This document shows positions 55,368 to 58,599 of a DNA stretch of 58,599 nt, one piece after another; positions within the stretch are counted from its first letter, which is position 1, and each line of letters starts with the position of its first letter. The translations under genes were made by a program, and so were the position numbers. Where the stretch lies: the NCBI GenBank assembly GCA_902791215.1, contig CADAUZ010000014.1, positions 1 to 58,599 of the forward strand. Reading direction: 5' to 3'. A model generated the notes under the pieces. It did not search any database. It was not told the DNA's origin and saw only the letters and a list, made by a program, of their open reading frames with translations. Origin of the DNA: Oscillospiraceae bacterium (lineage in GTDB: Bacteria > Bacillota > Clostridia > Oscillospirales > Oscillospiraceae).

Positions 55368-55475
55368 TCAGCGGACAGTGCGCGTGTCAAACGCCTCGCG
55401 CAGGCCGTCAGCCACCAGATTGCAGGCGATCATGAGCAGCAGGCAGCACAGCAGCAGAATCAGGCATTTCTTCAT
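55368..55475 (-). pseudogene. Fragment of an oligopeptide ABC permease (OppC/DppC-like) C-terminus
   Basis: A 35-residue frame: hydrophobic MKKCLILLLCCLLLMIACN then LVADGLREAFDTRTVR. The last 16 residues match the conserved end of DppC/OppC permeases (N-L-x-G-D-G-L-R-D-x-L-D-P-R). Just upstream (55472 to about 55612) another frame ends VLCTDAEFEKWGLGK, overlapping by ATGA; I do not recognise it. Together they look like leftovers of a removed peptide-transport operon, lying between two terminators. Confidence 0.45.
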
Positions 55476-55619
55476 TTTCCGAGCCCCCATTTCTCAAATT
55501 CCGCGTCGGTACAGAGCACCTTGTGGGTTTTGCTCTCATCGACCGTATGCCAGGTACCGTCAGGTTCGTTATCTGCCGCGCAGGGCGGCAAAGCAGCTTT
55601 TTCAGTGCAAAAAGCATAC

Positions 55620-55661
55620 AAAAAATACCCATAGCGGGCGGTAATGCCTCTGCTATGGGTA
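55620..55661 (-). terminator. Terminator of the 296-residue secreted protein gene
   Basis: TACCCATAGC (55626-55635) and GCTATGGGTA (55652-55661) pair; on the minus strand the stem is followed by TTTTTT (55620-55625). Confidence 0.82.
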
Positions 55662-55688
55662 CTTCTGTTTGCTTGTGTGATTCGAAAA

Positions 55689-56579
55689 TCAGGCGAACAC
55701 GTCGTAGGTGATCTCGCCGTCCTCGATGGTCAGGAAGCTGGTCTCTTCCTTGGCATCGCAAAAGTGCATGGTCAGCACGATGTCATCCATGTGGAAATTC
55801 TCTAGGACCTCGGTGTAGAGCTTGTACAGGTCGATCTTGTCCTGTCTGAGTGCGTCCCAGTTGTTTACGCTCTTGATGCTGTCGGCGTCGATGCCCTCAT
55901 CCCACATGTTGACGGTGATGCCGGACTTGTCGGAGTCCTGGATCTTGCCGTAGAAAACATGATGGTTGGGACCCCAGATGTTCTGCTGGTCAGCGTCCAT
56001 CATCAGGGCGACATCTTCAATATCGAGGGTATGGTGCTGGATGGTGGCCAGAACAAGAGAGCTGAGGGAGTACATGTCCTGATTCGACACGCCGGAGAAG
56101 ACGAACTCCACACCGGCGTCTTCATCGGTGATGAGGATGACGGCATTGATGCTGTCGTTGGACTTGTTCTCAAAGACCAGCGCGTCAAAGCCGTTGATCC
56201 AATAGATGCCGTCGCTCTGGCAGCCGGCATCGATGACATTCTTCTCCACCTCTTCCAGCGTCTTGGCACCGTCAAGGTCGACAATGTGGGCTTTGATGGT
56301 GGCGTTGCCGGTGCTGTCGGCGTACAGGAAATAGGCGTCGTCCGGCTTGTCCGTCTGTGCGGTCAGCACATCGGGGAGCCACACATCCATTTCAAGGTCG
56401 CCGATCTTGTAGAAGGCGCCGTTGAGTCCTGCCGCTTTGATCCCTCTCCAAGCGGAGATAAAGCTGAGCGTCTTGGAGCCGGAGTCTTCGCCCTCTGCGG
56501 GGGCTTCGTCAGCCAGGGCCGTCGCGGACAGCGCCAGCAGCAGGACAAGAACGAGAAGCATGGCAATGATTTTTTTCAT
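55689..56579 (-). CDS. Secreted protein of unknown function
   Basis: I do not recognise a family. 296 residues beginning with a clear signal peptide (MKKIIAMLLVLVLLLALSAT, cleavage likely after ALA-DE), no lipobox, then an acidic spacer. The mature part is acidic and rich in aromatic and beta-forming residues, with one conserved-looking module, GAFYKIGDLEMDVWLPDVL, and later HHVFYGKIQDSDKSGITVNMWDEGID. AAAGGA precedes the ATG. Promoter and terminator are its own. It is divergent from the secreted HAD phosphatase gene, and both proteins start with the same MKK(I/L)(I/L)A...L signal style. A substrate-binding or envelope role is possible but unproven. Confidence 0.8.
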   Translation of the reverse strand: MKKIIAMLLVLVLLLALSATALADEAPAEGEDSGSKTLSFISAWRGIKAAGLNGAFYKIGDLEMDVWLPDVLTAQTDKPDDAYFLYADSTGNATIKAHIVDLDGAKTLEEVEKNVIDAGCQSDGIYWINGFDALVFENKSNDSINAVILITDEDAGVEFVFSGVSNQDMYSLSSLVLATIQHHTLDIEDVALMMDADQQNIWGPNHHVFYGKIQDSDKSGITVNMWDEGIDADSIKSVNNWDALRQDKIDLYKLYTEVLENFHMDDIVLTMHFCDAKEETSFLTIEDGEITYDVFA

Positions 56580-56614
56580 GGTTTATGTCCTTTCTTATAT
56601 TGTAGTGTGAAATC

Positions 56615-56643
56615 AGTATAACAGCTTTATTCCGACAAAGCAA
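56615..56643 (-). promoter_or_regulatory. Promoter of the 296-residue secreted protein gene
   Basis: On the minus strand TTGCTT (plus 56638-56643), 17 bases, TATACT (plus 56615-56620). It stands back to back with the promoter of the HAD gene. Confidence 0.65.
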
Positions 56644-56678
56644 TCGTTTTATTGCATATTTCAAGTCAAACAGGCAAA

Positions 56679-56707
56679 TTGACTTTCCCTGCAGCCTATG
56701 TTAATAT
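56679..56707 (+). promoter_or_regulatory. Promoter of the secreted HAD gene
   Basis: TTGACT at 56679-56684 and TAATAT at 56702-56707, spacer 17 bases, about 50 bases of leader with AAGGAG before the start. Confidence 0.65.
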
Positions 56708-56766
56708 TTTATTGTTTTGACCCGCCGGGCTCATGCGCGGCACATATTTTGTTAAGGAGAATGACC

Positions 56767-58212
56767 ATGAAAAAGCTGCTCGCACTCTGTCTGGTTCTCG
56801 CCATGGTCCTCGGCCTGTGCTCCTTCGGCACGGCCTTCGCGGACGATGGCAGCACCACCGAGGAGATCTTCGCCGACTGGAACGACGGCGCACCCGCGCT
56901 CGGCGCGCTGATCGACTATGTGGAGGCCGTAACCGATGAGGCCTCGCCGGACTACATCCCGCCCGCCGATCGCATCGCGGTCTTCGATATGGACGGCACG
57001 CTCTGCGCTGAGCTCTGCCCGACCTATCTGGAGTACTATCTGCTGGCCTGGCGCATCCTGAAGGACCCCAGCTATACGCCTGACGCCGAGATGCTGGAGT
57101 TCGGGCGCATGCTGCGCGACCACGCGATCGACAAATCTTTCCCCGATCACATGGATATGCTCCACGCCACGCACGCGGCCAAAGCCTATGCGGGGCTGAC
57201 GCTCAAGGAGTTTGCGGACTTCGTGACCGGATGCCTTGTGCGCAATGTGGACGGCTTCGAGGGCATGACCTACGCCACCTGTTTCTACACCCCGATGATC
57301 GAGGTCGTGGAGTATCTGGAGGATAACGGCTTTATGTGCTATATCTGCTCCGGCAGCGACCGCTTCATCTGCCGCACCTTCATTGAAGGCATGCTTGACA
57401 TCCCCTACGAGCGCATTATCGGCATGGACGTGGCGCTCGAGGCCACCGGCCAGCATGGCGAGGACGGTCTGGAATATGTGTTCAAGGCTGGGGACGACGT
57501 GATCCGCACCGATCAGCTGCTCATCAAGAATCTCAAGATGAACAAGGTCACCCAGATCGTCAAGGAGATCGGCCGCAAGCCCGTGCTCTCCTTCGGCAAC
57601 TCCAGCGGCGACGTGAGCATGCACATGTACACCATCAGCGACAACCCCTACCGCAGCGCGGCCTTCATGCTGGTGGCGGACGATGATGTGCGTGATTACG
57701 GAAACCCCGTGAAGAATGAAAGTCTGAAAACCAAGTGGGCCGACGCCGGCTTCCAGGTGATCTCCATGCGCGACGATTTCCGCACCATCTACGGCGACAA
57801 CGTGGTCAAGACCGGCAGCTTCAACTGGATGAACGATCTGGCCGAAGACCGCATCCCTGCCGAATCTGCCGAGCCTGCCGAACCTGAGAATGACAGCAAC
57901 ATCCAGTACGTCCTCTACCTCGGCACCAACGACAAGGACACCAACAAGCCCGTCTTCACCCAGGCCGAAGCCCAGGAGAAGGCCAAGGAGATCCTGGTGC
58001 GTCACTTCGGCGGCTACACCTTACAGGAGGCCAACGGCGGCTGGCTCGACGGCGATACGCTCTATCAGGAATACACGCTGGTGATCTATCTGAGCGATAC
58101 GAATGAAGAAGCCGTGCACGCAGCGGCCGACGAGCTGGTCGAGACCTTCCGCCAGAGCTCCGTCCTGATTCAGGCCAACCCCACAACGACCGAGTTTTAT
58201 TCCGGGAAATAA
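56767..58212 (+). CDS. Secreted HAD-superfamily phosphatase with a DUF3574-like C-terminal domain
   Basis: 481 residues. A signal peptide (MKKLLALCLVLAMVLGLCSF, cleavage near AFA-DD) precedes a HAD hydrolase domain: motif I FDMDGTLC with D74 and D76, motif II CSGSDRF, the conserved lysine region, and motif IV SFGNSSGDVSMH. From about residue 395 a second domain (YVLYLGTNDKDTN, ILVRHFGGYTLQEANGGWLDGD, EYTLVIYL) resembles DUF3574, whose role is unknown. I chose the ATG at 56767 since AAGGAG is seven bases away; one at 56761 is too close. Most HAD phosphatases are cytoplasmic; an exported one would act on phosphate esters at the cell surface. The linker between the domains is proline/glutamate-rich. 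Confidence 0.85.
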   Translation: MKKLLALCLVLAMVLGLCSFGTAFADDGSTTEEIFADWNDGAPALGALIDYVEAVTDEASPDYIPPADRIAVFDMDGTLCAELCPTYLEYYLLAWRILKDPSYTPDAEMLEFGRMLRDHAIDKSFPDHMDMLHATHAAKAYAGLTLKEFADFVTGCLVRNVDGFEGMTYATCFYTPMIEVVEYLEDNGFMCYICSGSDRFICRTFIEGMLDIPYERIIGMDVALEATGQHGEDGLEYVFKAGDDVIRTDQLLIKNLKMNKVTQIVKEIGRKPVLSFGNSSGDVSMHMYTISDNPYRSAAFMLVADDDVRDYGNPVKNESLKTKWADAGFQVISMRDDFRTIYGDNVVKTGSFNWMNDLAEDRIPAESAEPAEPENDSNIQYVLYLGTNDKDTNKPVFTQAEAQEKAKEILVRHFGGYTLQEANGGWLDGDTLYQEYTLVIYLSDTNEEAVHAAADELVETFRQSSVLIQANPTTTEFYSGK

Positions 58213-58224
58213 TTCAAATGCAAA

Positions 58225-58267
58225 AATAATGCGCTCATCTCACACGGGATGAGCGCATTATTTTTTA
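58225..58267. terminator. Bidirectional terminator between HAD and thioredoxin-like genes
   Basis: AATAATGCGCTCATC (58225-58239) pairs perfectly with GATGAGCGCATTATT (58248-58262), then TTTTT on the plus side. The A-run on the left can serve the convergent gene. Confidence 0.92.
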
Positions 58268-58271
58268 TGGA

Positions 58272-58599
58272 TTACTTCGCTGATGCCTGCTCGTAGAGGG
58301 TCGCCAGCATCTCCGGCGTCACGCTGCCGCGCTGGTTGTAGATCACCTCGCCCTTCCGGTTAAGGACGATGGTCTGCGGCATGGCGGTGGTCCCGCCCAC
58401 GAGGTCCCAGATCACCTCGTCCTCGTTCTCTACCGCAAAGGGCATGACCCAGTCCTTCCCGAATTCATCCAGGTACTCCTGCGGATCATCGGCCACGATG
58501 TCCGAGTGCAGGGCCAGCATGGCGATGTCGTCCTCATGCGCCTTGTAAAGCTCGCTGAAATGCGGCAGCTCCTTCACGCAGGGGCCGCAGTAGGTGGCC
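58272..58599 (-). CDS. Thioredoxin-like (TlpA/ResA type) protein, 5' end outside the window
   Basis: The C-terminal about 108 residues of a TlpA-type thiol-disulfide oxidoreductase. The active site is just at the window edge: ATYCGPCVKELPHF, so the pair of redox cysteines (CGPC) is present. The cis-proline loop is TTAMPQTIVLNRKGEVI, followed by the final strands and helix. In TlpA/ResA proteins this fold faces the outside of the membrane and reduces extracytoplasmic disulfides; the anchor or signal would lie beyond the window. The tyrosine before CGPC replaces the usual tryptophan. Confidence 0.9.
   Translation of the reverse strand, partial: ATYCGPCVKELPHFSELYKAHEDDIAMLALHSDIVADDPQEYLDEFGKDWVMPFAVENEDEVIWDLVGGTTAMPQTIVLNRKGEVIYNQRGSVTPEMLATLYEQASAK

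Noticed and set aside
55408-55761. 117-codon minus-strand frame
   Set aside because: Crosses a terminator hairpin and two recognisable remnants in other phases; not a gene.

Overview
The window looks like a moderately GC-rich chromosome segment of an anaerobic gut-type clostridial Bacillota, most likely Oscillospiraceae (Flavonifractor/Oscillibacter-like). This is inferred from the dgt-dnaG-rpoD order, the clostridial NifS/NifU/Rrf2 set, Gram-positive style exporters and sensors, a Tn4451-type recombinase remnant and many palindromic intergenic repeats. No rRNA, tRNA or CRISPR array was seen.

Layout. (1) 1-3736: a decayed mobile element, with a MobC-relaxase chimera, a TnpW-like acidic protein and a large serine recombinase broken by a deletion, a 16-bp duplication and a stop. 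(2) 3986-8838: sulfur and Fe-S genes. cysK, iscU and iscS form an operon opposite an Rrf2 regulator, with an operator-like inverted repeat inside the promoter; rpmE and a MalY/PatB lyase follow. (3) 8977-13155: dgt-dnaG-rpoD. (4) 13402-14433: a diguanylate cyclase. (5) 14556-25245: a raffinose/sucrose-type utilisation locus, with a solute-binding protein, two permeases, DUF624, GH36, GH32 and GH13, facing a LacI regulator. (6) 25350-28740: a polar amino-acid-type ABC system made of two unusual fusions. (7) 29196-41998: an envelope and c-di-GMP neighbourhood, with a beta-propeller HD-GYP sensor, a GH5 plus cellulose-synthase fusion, a two-sensor MscS protein, a duplicated HdeD-like protein and a membrane-tethered esterase that has lost catalytic residues. 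(8) 42147-45711: a heterodimeric ABC exporter, first subunit frameshifted. (9) 45821-48279: a glycosidase remnant and a secreted phosphatase-DUF218 protein interrupted by an amber codon. (10) 48674-55289: a DMSO-reductase-type molybdoenzyme (A and B subunits, TorD chaperone) with moeA and a mobB-mobA fusion. (11) 55368-58599: an oligopeptide permease remnant, two secreted proteins (one a HAD phosphatase) and the end of a thioredoxin-like gene.

How it fits together. Imported galactosides would be cut by GH36 and the resulting sucrose by GH32. The molybdenum genes supply the reductase. The GGDEF enzyme and the HD-GYP sensor could make and break c-di-GMP near the glucan synthase, although that synthase's PilZ-like tail lacks the usual c-di-GMP motifs.

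The strongest candidates for new biology are the cellulase-cellulose synthase fusion and its neighbours, the ABC ATPase with a degenerate GHKL-like tail, the dead esterase, and two families of small inverted-repeat elements that sit on gene 3' ends and supply stop codons or C-terminal residues. Coordinates and motifs were read by eye; all family names are from recognition, not from a search.
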